This document shows, piece after piece, positions 18,507 to 25,887 of a DNA stretch of 64,000 bases; the first letter of the stretch is position 1, and each line of letters begins with the position of its first letter. The stretch comes from Saprospiraceae bacterium (GTDB taxonomy: Bacteria; Bacteroidota; Bacteroidia; Chitinophagales; Saprospiraceae). Location of the stretch: the NCBI GenBank assembly GCA_016716335.1, contig JADJWN010000003.1, positions 248,001 to 312,000 on the forward strand, in the 5' to 3' direction. The position numbers and the translations under genes were made by a program. The notes under the pieces are model-generated. The model searched no databases, had not been told where the DNA came from, and saw nothing but the letters and a program-made list of their open reading frames with translations.

Positions 18507-19505
18507 TTATTCAGCAGGAAGATAAATAATTCTGGTAAGCCATTTGTTTACATCTGCTTCCTTGGCAGGGTCTGTCACATATTCTTCTATTACCGGCACA
18601 TCTTTCAGCAAACCTCTGTCTGCCATATAATCATCCATGGCATAGTGAGCAGAAGCAGTATTGCTTATATCTCCGTAAAAATCTATAACCAGCGCCTTTC
18701 TGGGTGAAATCTTATAATTTCCGGTATCTTTTAGATAGACTTCACTGAGTACCGGCAAAGCAGCTGCCATATCCGTGGTTTGGGCTTTTTCATCCCATTT
18801 GAAAAAAAGCGCACAGGGCATTCCCGCTGCATTTATACCGGCATCCAGCAGAGATTGGTAGAGTGCACTTATATTCTGGGTGTAGTATTGTCTGGAATTT
18901 TCCATTTTAACCTCTGCTCGGTGAATGACGTAAAAGGTCTGATTCAATGAGGTTTCATTGATCTGATGACCTCTGTAAATGCCTTCTCTGTACCTTTTTT
19001 CTGCAATATGAAGCAATTGATTCAGACTCTTCTTCACTTGTTTCCGGTGCCCGATGGCAGCAATAAATGCCAGTACATTGGTCGGAAAGCCCTTGTAAAA
19101 TTCCACTTCGGCAGTTAGACAGTTTTGAGTATCGGATTGAGTAATCCTGAATACAGATTTTTCTGTCTTTTTATGCAAATCGGTATGATATGTAATACTA
19201 TCACGAGATGACTGGACGATGCTGACCCTGCCGGCATTATCATTTTCAATCGGGAATTCCCAGACAGCCTGCTCACCTTTCAGAGGATGTATCGGGTACA
19301 GGCTGTCAGCAAGCATGGTGAGACGGGTGACATTCCAGTGAGGGTACATGGACAGATCATTCAGTATATTATGCAGGTAGGGAGCAGGGATATCCGTACA
19401 GGTCTCATGATGGACTGTCAGCCTTTTGGGCATAAGTATGCCTGCGATAAGGAACAGTAATAACAATGCCCCGAGAGTGTAAATTATCTTTTTTGTCATG
19501 GTCAT
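18507..19505 (-). CDS. SRPBCC / GyrI-like two-domain protein with N-terminal membrane anchor
   Basis: This 332-aa protein begins with one transmembrane helix (IIYTLGALLLLFLIAGILM). A polyketide-cyclase/START-like domain follows (about residues 30-180, with MYPHWN as the usual W motif), then a C-terminal GyrI-like effector-binding domain (about 190-330). Proteins of this layout are common in Bacteroidota and are assumed to bind small hydrophobic ligands; no activity can be stated. ATGs at 19505 and 19499 are both usable. It sits 12-23 bp from its neighbours in a continuous minus-strand run from the CBS gene to pabC. Confidence 0.72.
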   Translation of the reverse strand: MTMTKKIIYTLGALLLLFLIAGILMPKRLTVHHETCTDIPAPYLHNILNDLSMYPHWNVTRLTMLADSLYPIHPLKGEQAVWEFPIENDNAGRVSIVQSSRDSITYHTDLHKKTEKSVFRITQSDTQNCLTAEVEFYKGFPTNVLAFIAAIGHRKQVKKSLNQLLHIAEKRYREGIYRGHQINETSLNQTFYVIHRAEVKMENSRQYYTQNISALYQSLLDAGINAAGMPCALFFKWDEKAQTTDMAAALPVLSEVYLKDTGNYKISPRKALVIDFYGDISNTASAHYAMDDYMADRGLLKDVPVIEEYVTDPAKEADVNKWLTRIIYLPAE

Positions 19506-19517
19506 AGCCCGCTGATT

Positions 19518-19919
19518 TTAATGCTGTCTGCTTTTTTTGGAGAACATCTGATAGCTGATATAAATCATTCCTATGGCAGCTGCTCCTACAATCAAACCCA
19601 TTATGCCCATAGAGGCCGGCCTGAATACAGCAAGCAATAAAATGAATAGGATGATCAAATAAAAGTACCCGCTGAATACGGCGTTTGAAACTGATTTTAC
19701 GCTGTCTGCAGATTCAGACATTCTTTTTAATCTGATTCTGCAATATACCTGATATACTTTTTTGTAATACTGCAAACTTTGAGATACAGTTTCCCGGTAC
19801 GATACCGATGATATGTTTCCCTTTTCCAGAAGCCGGATCTGGCTCACCACATACATAAGACTTCCCAACCAGAAAATCAAACCTGAAAAGTGCAGAAATT
19901 TGAGCAATAAATATTCCAT
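19518..19919 (-). CDS. Small integral membrane protein, unknown
   Basis: From ATG 19919 the product is 133 aa (the open frame continues to 19958 without a better leader). It has an N-terminal helix LLLKFLHFSGLIFWLGSLMYVV, a basic central loop, and two close C-terminal helices (about 85-125). The FLHFSG-x-WLGS pattern resembles heme- or copper-associated CopD/DUF2214-like membrane proteins with a conserved histidine in helix 1, but the match is too weak to assign. Its position between LOG and SRPBCC genes suggests co-transcription with the CBS/Usp operon. Confidence 0.6.
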   Translation of the reverse strand: MEYLLLKFLHFSGLIFWLGSLMYVVSQIRLLEKGNISSVSYRETVSQSLQYYKKVYQVYCRIRLKRMSESADSVKSVSNAVFSGYFYLIILFILLLAVFRPASMGIMGLIVGAAAIGMIYISYQMFSKKSRQH

Positions 19920-19987
19920 ACCTTGATTTTTCAAAGGTAAATATATTGAAAATTTCAATTCTGAGAGCGTCTGAATCCTGACTTTAG

Positions 19988-20737
19988 CTATCGGGAAGCC
20001 TGATTGCCGTTTTCTCCCAAAATCCAGGACGGTTTGATCTTACTTGGATATTTATGTTTAATGTAGCTTTTTACATGATCTGCCGCTTCATTCACATCAT
20101 CCGTAAATAAAACGAGCTTCATATCATTTTCATCAATGGTACCTTCTCTGACCATAACTTCGATCTGTGATCTGATACATTTGTAGTATTCTGTACCCAT
20201 TACCACAACCGGGAAATTCTGGATGATTTTCGTCTGTATAAGCGTGAGCGTCTCAAATAATTCATCCAATGTGCCAAAGCCTCCGGGAAGGACAATAAAT
20301 GCATAGGAATATTTCAGCAGCAATACCTTACGAATGAAAAAATGTTCAAAATGTACCGATTTATTCATGTAAGGATTGGAAGTCTGCTCCTTAGGCAACT
20401 GTATAGTGCATCCTACGGATAGCCCTTTGTTTTCAAATGCCCCTTTATTGGCAGCTTCCATGATGCCGGGGCCACCACCGGTCATCACCGCAAATCCCAT
20501 ATCTGAAAAAACTTTCCCGACTTCTACAGCAAGCCTGTAATATGGATGATCTTCTTTAAATCTCGCAGAGCCGAAAACGGTTACACTCGGTCCCAGGAAG
20601 TGCATTTTTCTGAAACCGCGGATGAATTGTATCATTACCTTGACAGTGAATACGAATTCCTTCCACCGGCTGTTGGGGCCTTCCAGATAATCCACTCCCT
20701 GTGTAATCAGTTTTTCAGGACTCTCCGCCAATGTCAC
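19988..20737 (-). CDS. LOG-family (TIGR00730) nucleotide monophosphate phosphoribohydrolase-like protein
   Basis: This 249-aa Rossmann-fold protein has both LOG motifs: GGGPGIMEAANKGAF and PGGFGTLDELFETLTLIQ. The family includes cytokinin-activating LOG enzymes and bacterial PpnN-like nucleosidases that cleave nucleoside monophosphates to base and ribose-5-phosphate. PpnN is linked to the stringent response, and a place in this stress-associated operon would fit that. It begins 6 bp after the universal-stress gene stop, so the two are co-transcribed. Confidence 0.88.
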   Translation of the reverse strand: MTLAESPEKLITQGVDYLEGPNSRWKEFVFTVKVMIQFIRGFRKMHFLGPSVTVFGSARFKEDHPYYRLAVEVGKVFSDMGFAVMTGGGPGIMEAANKGAFENKGLSVGCTIQLPKEQTSNPYMNKSVHFEHFFIRKVLLLKYSYAFIVLPGGFGTLDELFETLTLIQTKIIQNFPVVVMGTEYYKCIRSQIEVMVREGTIDENDMKLVLFTDDVNEAADHVKSYIKHKYPSKIKPSWILGENGNQASR

Positions 20738-20743
20738 AATTTT

Positions 20744-21832
20744 TCAGGTAGATGGAAATATGAGTAAGGGTTTTTTGCTGTAAAGGGCAAAATGTTCTGA
20801 AATGCTTTCATGAAACAATTCTGCGAGAAAATTTCGATGCACTTTTGTGAATGCAACGATATCATGATCCGTCTCCTTCAGGCATAAAGCAAGTCCATCC
20901 AGAATTTTTTCAGCCCGGATGATCCTTATATCAAAGTTGAGGACAGGGAAATTGGCTTTGAGCATTTCATGTACCGCCTGCTCGTCATATTCGTTTTCGC
21001 CGGTATGTACATGGAGTACTTTCAGGTCTGCCCCAAACTTACTGCACATTTTTGCCGTATCAAAAATATTATTGCTGTCGGTCTTGACACTTCCGGAAGC
21101 AAACACCACTGATTTGGGTGTCTGATATGTCGCTCCGGGAGGAATTATGAATAGAGGGCATTTAGCACTCTTTATCATGTCGGTGGATAGGGAGCCAAAC
21201 ACTTTTTTGAAAGCATCTCCTTCACCGGTCGATCCCATTACCATCATTACATTTTTCTGCTCTGACAGTTCTGTAAGTTCTGTTTTGGGAAATCCAATCC
21301 TGAAATCACTTTCCACCATCGGCTCATGCATGATTTCCCCGATCCAGTCCTGATTTACGGATTTTACCAATTCCTGTAATTTTTTTCTGTGGACATTTTC
21401 CAGATCATTATTGGGTATGGTAAATTCATTCAAATCAGCAGAAGATGGGAAATACACATGGGTCAATACAATGACACCACCCAGATCCTTGGCCAGACCG
21501 TTGGCGTAATTGTATGCATTGAAGGAGGGTTCAGAAAAATCAGTAGGAACAATTATTTTTGTCATGTTGCCATAATTCACTTTCCGCATTATTTCCTGCA
21601 CTGCATTTCTCAGGGTCTGATTGAATCCTCCGTTTGAGTCTATTTCAATCAAATCTTCACCATTGATTCTTACAGCAGGTACAGACTGAACGCTTTCTTT
21701 GATAAAATTATTGACATTTGTTTCTTCCTGCAATTCAAAATCCACCTGAGCTGCAACAAGATATTCCCTGATTTTGGTTTTTACCATTTCAAACCCTGCC
21801 GTGCCTGTGCCATATATCTTTATGTGCAACAT
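20744..21832 (-). CDS. Thioredoxin-fold / tandem universal stress protein fusion
   Basis: The 362-aa protein has three domains. Residues 1-90 look like a small thioredoxin_3-type fold (HIKIYGTGTAGFEMVKTKI, then VPAVRINGE with the cis-Pro strand), but the CxxC pair expected after GTG is missing (TAGF). Residues 94-235 form a UspA domain (KIIVPTDFSEPSFNAYNYA and MGSTGEGDAFKKVFGS, the nucleotide loop). Residues 240-362 form a second, more degenerate UspA domain. Tandem Usp proteins are cytosolic stress or redox factors. It lies 36 bp after the CBS gene and 6 bp before LOG, probably under the FNR-like site upstream of the CBS gene. Confidence 0.85.
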   Translation of the reverse strand: MLHIKIYGTGTAGFEMVKTKIREYLVAAQVDFELQEETNVNNFIKESVQSVPAVRINGEDLIEIDSNGGFNQTLRNAVQEIMRKVNYGNMTKIIVPTDFSEPSFNAYNYANGLAKDLGGVIVLTHVYFPSSADLNEFTIPNNDLENVHRKKLQELVKSVNQDWIGEIMHEPMVESDFRIGFPKTELTELSEQKNVMMVMGSTGEGDAFKKVFGSLSTDMIKSAKCPLFIIPPGATYQTPKSVVFASGSVKTDSNNIFDTAKMCSKFGADLKVLHVHTGENEYDEQAVHEMLKANFPVLNFDIRIIRAEKILDGLALCLKETDHDIVAFTKVHRNFLAELFHESISEHFALYSKKPLLIFPST

Positions 21833-21868
21833 CTTCTGCTGAATTAATCCTGAATCTTAAGCTTTTAT

Positions 21869-22306
21869 TTAATAACCTGCATAGGCTTCGTTATCCACGG
21901 CCAGTCTTTTTATGATGTCATAGGTGGTGACAATACCTACAATTTTTTTGCCTTCAACCACCGGTATGCCATGGAAGAGGTTTTCCTTAAATACCTCAAT
22001 GGCTACATTGATTTTATCTTCCGGCTCGAGTTTTGCCAGTTTTTTGGTCATTATCTCTTTGGCACTGTAGTTGTTCATTCTTACTTCTTCCATGGCTTTG
22101 TCAGCCTCACTGTCACTGAATCCTCTTTTGAAGAACAAAAAATCTGACTTACTGATAATCCCTACCAACTCTCCATTCTCTGTGACAGGAATATGGTGAA
22201 TCTTATGGGTGCTGAAGATTTTGGATACGACTGCCAGACTGTCTGTGGCATCCACAGTGATGGGGTCAGGGGTCATGATTACGGATACTGGATCTAATAT
22301 GTTCAT
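21869..22306 (-). CDS. CBS-domain pair protein (copy 1)
   Basis: I choose ATG 22306 (MNILDPVSVIMTPDPITV), because the upstream in-frame extension is not protein-like and overlaps the promoter region. The 145-aa product is two CBS motifs: VIMTPDPITVDATDSL with HKIHHIPVTENGELVGIISKSD, and EIMTKKLAKLEPEDKI with FHGIPVVEGKKIVGIVTTYDIIK. Such stand-alone Bateman modules bind adenine nucleotides and act as energy sensors. It is paralogous to the gene at 25296-25760. It heads the Usp-LOG operon and is divergent from the PAS kinase. Confidence 0.88.
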   Translation of the reverse strand: MNILDPVSVIMTPDPITVDATDSLAVVSKIFSTHKIHHIPVTENGELVGIISKSDFLFFKRGFSDSEADKAMEEVRMNNYSAKEIMTKKLAKLEPEDKINVAIEVFKENLFHGIPVVEGKKIVGIVTTYDIIKRLAVDNEAYAGY

Positions 22307-22324
22307 AACTTTAAATTTTATGAG

Positions 22325-22332
22325 CCAAAGAT
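22325..22332 (-). promoter_or_regulatory. Candidate -7 box of the CBS1-Usp-LOG operon
   Basis: On the minus strand CATCTTTG is one mismatch from TAnnTTTG. It lies about 19 bp upstream of ATG 22306, so transcription would start near 22318. Its distance to the palindrome at 22356-22369 equals the corresponding distance at the second CBS gene. Confidence 0.4.
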
Positions 22333-22355
22333 GAACACTTTGTTTTTCTGAAATG

Positions 22356-22369
22356 ATGACATAAATCAT
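22356..22369 (-). promoter_or_regulatory. FNR/CRP-like palindrome upstream of CBS copy 1
   Basis: The plus strand reads ATGAC-ATAA-ATCAT, an inverted repeat with N4 spacing that resembles the FNR/FixK box TTGAT-N4-ATCAA. Its centre is about 44.5 bp upstream of the inferred transcription start, near the class II activator position. The likely binder is the receiver-CRP protein encoded at 23794-24840. The site also lies about 100 bp upstream of the divergent kinase promoter. Confidence 0.5.
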
Positions 22370-22464
22370 ACTCACTGGTGATTTTATTAAAATTTTCAAC
22401 AAATAAGTCAACTGCTTATGTATTCATTGCCTGGATAAAATTTCCTGATGAGTTAATGAATCAT

Positions 22465-22472
22465 TATATTTG
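22465..22472 (+). promoter_or_regulatory. Candidate -7 box for the PAS kinase / RR-CRP operon
   Basis: TATATTTG is an exact match to TAnnTTTG, 27 bp upstream of ATG 22500. The inferred transcription start is near 22479, giving a leader of about 20 nt. It excludes the TTG at 22470 as the start codon. No clear -33 element is visible. Confidence 0.5.
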
Positions 22473-22499
22473 TGTCACTTTAAAGACAGACAGGGTGGG

Positions 22500-23804
22500 A
22501 TGAAAGCAAATAGTCATGAAATTTCAAGGTCAGACCTGACCTTAAGACTTAAAACTGTTTTTGAATCGGCTGTTGACGGCATCATCATTATAGATGAGCA
22601 GGGATCCATGGAAGAGGTGAATCCTGCGGGTGCCAGAATGTTTGGATATGAAGTGGAAGAGTTGATTGGTAAGAAGGTCAATATATTGATGCCCTTGCCG
22701 TACAGTAAAGAGCATGATGGCTATATGAAGAATTACCATGAAACAGGAGTAGCCAAAATCATAGGCATAGGCAGAGAAGTGGTGGGTTTGAAAAAAAACG
22801 GTGAGGTTTTCCCTTTTTGGTTGTCAGTAAGCAAAGTGGTATTGGAAGAAAGATGTATTTACACAGGTTTTATACACGATTTGACCCAGATAAAGCAGGC
22901 GGAGAAAAAACTTCAGACCATGAATGATGAGCTTGAAGATCTGGTGATGGAAAGGACGTATGAACTGGAGCGGGTGGTCAATAAGCTGCTCGATCTCAAC
23001 AAAAGATTTGAAGACGAAATCCGGGCTCATATTTTTACAGAGAATCTGCTACGAAAAAAAGAAGCTGAATTGACAGAAAGCCTGAATAAAGAAAAAGAAC
23101 TGGGAGAATTGAAATCCAGATTTGTCTCTATGGCATCTCATGAATTCCGTACCCCTCTGTCCACCATACTTTCCTCGGTGGCATTACTAAGCAGATATAC
23201 GGAATCAGATCAGCAAAGCAGCAGGGATAAACATCTTGCAAAAATTAAAACCGCCGTAAATCATTTGACAGGCATACTTAATGACTTTTTGTCTATCAGC
23301 AAATTTGATGAAGGAAAAATCCGGGCAAATCCGGAAGCAATTAATACTGATGACATGGTCAAAGAAATATATGAAGAGATGAAAGCTCTGCTCAAGCCCG
23401 GACAGGTGATCAATCTCAACAACCGGACATCAGGCCTGACGCTATTCAATGACCCTAAAATTATAAAAAATATATTTCTCAATCTGCTGTCCAATGCCAT
23501 TAAATACTCCAAAGAAGGCAGTGAAATTTTCTGGTCAGTGGATGCACAAAACGGAAAACTGTATTTTGAGGTAAGAGACCAGGGTATCGGTATTCCTGAG
23601 GAGGACCAGAAATATCTGTTTGACCGGTTTTTCAGGGCAAGCAATGCTACCAATATTGAAGGTACAGGGCTTGGACTCAATATTGTTAAAAAGTATCTTG
23701 AACTTTTGGGAGGGCACATCACTTTCAAAAGCGTTTATGGAACAGGTACCACATTTAACGTCGAAATCCCAATGAATTTAAATATATCAGAAAATGAAAC
23801 CTAA
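22500..23804 (+). CDS. FixL-like PAS (probable haem) sensor histidine kinase
   Basis: The 434-aa protein has an N-terminal PAS domain (about 15-135), a coiled coil (135-205), a HisKA domain with phospho-acceptor His214 in SMASHEFRTPLSTI, and HATPase (DQGIGIPEEDQ, GTGLGLNIVKKYL). The PAS domain reads like the oxygen sensor FixL: NILMPLPYSKEHDGY then IIGIGREVVG. His72 and Arg92 are 20 residues apart, the same spacing as the proximal haem histidine and the ligand-sensing arginine (H200/R220) of Bradyrhizobium FixL. No transmembrane helix is present, so it is cytosolic. It overlaps the RR-CRP gene by 11 bp. Haem binding is inferred, not shown. Confidence 0.88.
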   Translation: MKANSHEISRSDLTLRLKTVFESAVDGIIIIDEQGSMEEVNPAGARMFGYEVEELIGKKVNILMPLPYSKEHDGYMKNYHETGVAKIIGIGREVVGLKKNGEVFPFWLSVSKVVLEERCIYTGFIHDLTQIKQAEKKLQTMNDELEDLVMERTYELERVVNKLLDLNKRFEDEIRAHIFTENLLRKKEAELTESLNKEKELGELKSRFVSMASHEFRTPLSTILSSVALLSRYTESDQQSSRDKHLAKIKTAVNHLTGILNDFLSISKFDEGKIRANPEAINTDDMVKEIYEEMKALLKPGQVINLNNRTSGLTLFNDPKIIKNIFLNLLSNAIKYSKEGSEIFWSVDAQNGKLYFEVRDQGIGIPEEDQKYLFDRFFRASNATNIEGTGLGLNIVKKYLELLGGHITFKSVYGTGTTFNVEIPMNLNISENET

Positions 23805-24840
23805 AATTCTCATCATTGAAGACAATACAGATGTTAGAGAAAATCTCGAAGAACTGCTCCAGATATCCGGATATGATACTCTGTCGGCTCATAATGGAAA
23901 AGAAGGAGTCAGATTGGCAAATGAATCAACTCCTGATCTGATATTGTGTGATATCATGATGCCAGAAATGGATGGATTTGGCGTACTTCGTGTATTGAGT
24001 CACCAACCTTCTACTATGCATGTACCCTTTATTTTTCTTACTGCCAAAACCGAAAAGGAAGATTTTCGCAAAGGCATGGGATTGGGGGCAGATGATTATA
24101 TCACCAAGCCGTTTGATGATGTACAACTCCTGGATACCATTGAGCTGAGATTGAAGAAAAGTGCCAAACTCCGACAGGCATTTGAAAAAAGTGAATCGGG
24201 GTTACAGCATTTTATCAATGAAGCAAAAGCGGACAAGGAATTACAAAAATTGTCAGAAAACCGCGAAATCCGGCAATATCAGAAACGTGATATGATTTAC
24301 CAGCAGGGGCAGTATCCCAAATGGTTGTATTTTGTAGTATCAGGCAGCGTGAAGACTTATCAGATCAATGAATTTGGTAAAGAGCTGATCACACAGGTAT
24401 ATAAGAAAGGGGATTTCTTTGGATACATTCCGCTGTTAAAGAATGAAAAATACCATGACTTTGCCTCCGCTATAGAAGATACTGAACTCAGACTTATTCC
24501 TCCCGATGATTTTGCTTTGCTCTTACTTAATAACAGGGAAGTGTCTGCCAGATTTATCAGAATGCTGGCCAATCATGCAGAAGAGACAGAGAAGCAATTG
24601 ATTGAACTTGCGTACAGTTCAGTGAGGAAGCGGGTAGCCAATGCACTGCTTAAGTTTCATGAAATCAAGGATTCCAATAAAATGGCTATACTCAGGGATG
24701 ACATTGCCAATCTCACCGGCAGTGCCAAGGAGACTGTAATTCGTACACTTTCTGATTTTAAGTATGAGGGCCTCATTGCCATTGATGACAATAGAATCAG
24801 ACTGCTGAATGTCGAAAAGCTGAAAAACATGCCACAGTAA
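23794..24840 (+). CDS. Response regulator fused to a CRP/FNR-type DNA-binding domain
   Basis: The 348-aa protein has a receiver domain (1-125: ILIIEDN, phospho-acceptor Asp in LILCDIMMPEMDGF, FLTAK, DDYITKPFDD). A cyclic-nucleotide-binding-type beta-roll follows (about 150-260: IYQQGQYPKWLYFVVSGSVK, KKGDFFGYIPLL), then a CRP-type helix-turn-helix (about 270-345: RDDIANLTGSAKETVIRTLSDF). It joins the FixJ-like input and FixK-like output of the rhizobial oxygen cascade in one chain. There is no N-terminal cysteine cluster, so it is not an FeS-type FNR. Its cognate kinase overlaps upstream by 11 bp. Confidence 0.92.
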   Translation: MKPKILIIEDNTDVRENLEELLQISGYDTLSAHNGKEGVRLANESTPDLILCDIMMPEMDGFGVLRVLSHQPSTMHVPFIFLTAKTEKEDFRKGMGLGADDYITKPFDDVQLLDTIELRLKKSAKLRQAFEKSESGLQHFINEAKADKELQKLSENREIRQYQKRDMIYQQGQYPKWLYFVVSGSVKTYQINEFGKELITQVYKKGDFFGYIPLLKNEKYHDFASAIEDTELRLIPPDDFALLLLNNREVSARFIRMLANHAEETEKQLIELAYSSVRKRVANALLKFHEIKDSNKMAILRDDIANLTGSAKETVIRTLSDFKYEGLIAIDDNRIRLLNVEKLKNMPQ

Positions 24841-24877
24841 ATCTATTTATGGGATTTAGCTGTGATATGATTCTATT

Positions 24878-25273
24878 TCAATCACTGTCGTATTCAGTGT
24901 CCTGCTCCGGATAGAGATTGAGTGCAGATCTGTACCCTTTACCGTTCTGCTTTTCCAATGTCCAGTCATCCGTTTTGGATGTCTGGAGCCAAAGATCATT
25001 GGATTTCCTGAATACCTGTACATGAATACCCAGCAATTCAGCTATCAGGCTTTCAAAGTCGCTGACTTTCATTGCACCGTCAAAACTGAGTTCACATTCA
25101 TCAAACACCGGATTAATGTCACTGATTTTCAGGTGCATGGGCAACTCATCAGATTTTGGAGAGGCTTCATGGTCATGGTGACCGTGACCATAGGCTGCTA
25201 TTTTGAGATAAGGAAACAACTCTGTAAAGTGATTTTGTATGTCCTGCAATCTGGTTTCTCTGTTGACTTTCAT
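24878..25273 (-). CDS. Conserved-looking hypothetical with His-rich GHGHHDHE segment
   Basis: From ATG 25273 the product is 131 aa, acidic and soluble, without signal peptide or membrane segment. About residue 30 it has YGHGHHDHEASP, a possible metal-binding loop. The remainder looks alpha/beta (LKISDINPVFDECELSFDG, then a helix and VQVFRKSNDLWLQT). I do not recognise a family. It follows the second CBS gene by 22 bp and is probably co-transcribed with it under the FNR-like site at 25814-25827. Confidence 0.65.
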   Translation of the reverse strand: MKVNRETRLQDIQNHFTELFPYLKIAAYGHGHHDHEASPKSDELPMHLKISDINPVFDECELSFDGAMKVSDFESLIAELLGIHVQVFRKSNDLWLQTSKTDDWTLEKQNGKGYRSALNLYPEQDTEYDSD

Positions 25274-25295
25274 TTTTGTACTTTTAATAGGTAAA

Positions 25296-25760
25296 TCAAA
25301 GACCTGCATTAATCATGCCATGCTCAGTATAAGCCAGTATCATCAGGTCATAGGTGGTTATTAAACCTTTCAGATATCCATCTGTGTCCGTGACGGGGAG
25401 CGCATGGAAATAATTCTCCTTAAATATATCCACACACCTGCCGATTGTATCTTCTTCGCTGACCTTCAGAATGTTGGTTTCCATCATGTCTTTAGCGAGG
25501 TTGGAGGTCAGAAGGAAACTGTTCTTCCTTTCACTTGCCGGAAGTTTGAGCTTGGTACCCCAGTCCAGCAACAATAACATATCAGATTTTGAGATCATTC
25601 CTGCAAATTTACCTTCTCCGTTGATTACGGGTATATGGTGAATCCGCTCTGTTTCGAAGATATGATACACTTCCTTAAGCATGGTTTCCTCATTCACTGT
25701 AATGAGATCCCTCGTCATCACAGCTTTGACTTTAATAGCACACAATTCTTTGGGTAACAT
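25296..25760 (-). CDS. CBS-domain pair protein (copy 2)
   Basis: This 154-aa stand-alone Bateman module is paralogous to the protein at 21869-22306. The two share the order AVMTRDLITVNEETML, ERIHHIPVINGEGKFAGMISKSD, then a spacer with KDMMETNILKVSEEDTI and YFHALPVTDTDGYLKGLITTYDL. These domains usually sense adenine nucleotide balance. The two CBS copies flank the FixL-like/RR-CRP pair and share promoter architecture, so they are probably co-regulated outputs of that pair. Confidence 0.88.
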   Translation of the reverse strand: MLPKELCAIKVKAVMTRDLITVNEETMLKEVYHIFETERIHHIPVINGEGKFAGMISKSDMLLLLDWGTKLKLPASERKNSFLLTSNLAKDMMETNILKVSEEDTIGRCVDIFKENYFHALPVTDTDGYLKGLITTYDLMILAYTEHGMINAGL

Positions 25761-25782
25761 GGCTACATTTATTTTTGTAATG

Positions 25783-25790
25783 CAATATTA
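25783..25790 (-). promoter_or_regulatory. Candidate -7 box of the CBS2 operon
   Basis: On the minus strand TAATATTG is one mismatch from TAnnTTTG. It lies 22 bp upstream of ATG 25760, so transcription would start near 25776. The palindrome at 25814-25827 is centred 30.5 bp beyond its outer edge, identical to the first CBS promoter. Confidence 0.4.
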
Positions 25791-25813
25791 CCAAATTCCC
25801 AAAACATGAAAGG

Positions 25814-25827
25814 ATGATAAAAATCAT
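25814..25827 (-). promoter_or_regulatory. FNR/CRP-like palindrome upstream of CBS copy 2
   Basis: ATGAT-AAAA-ATCAT is a perfect inverted repeat with the N4 spacing of FNR/FixK boxes. Its centre lies 60.5 bp from the start codon and about 44.5 bp from the inferred transcription start. It matches the site at CBS copy 1 in sequence and geometry. Confidence 0.55.
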
Positions 25828-25887
25828 TCAGGGTATTGATATAATCCCTCGCCTTGTCCTGAAGAATCCTTATTGTTCAGTCTCTGA

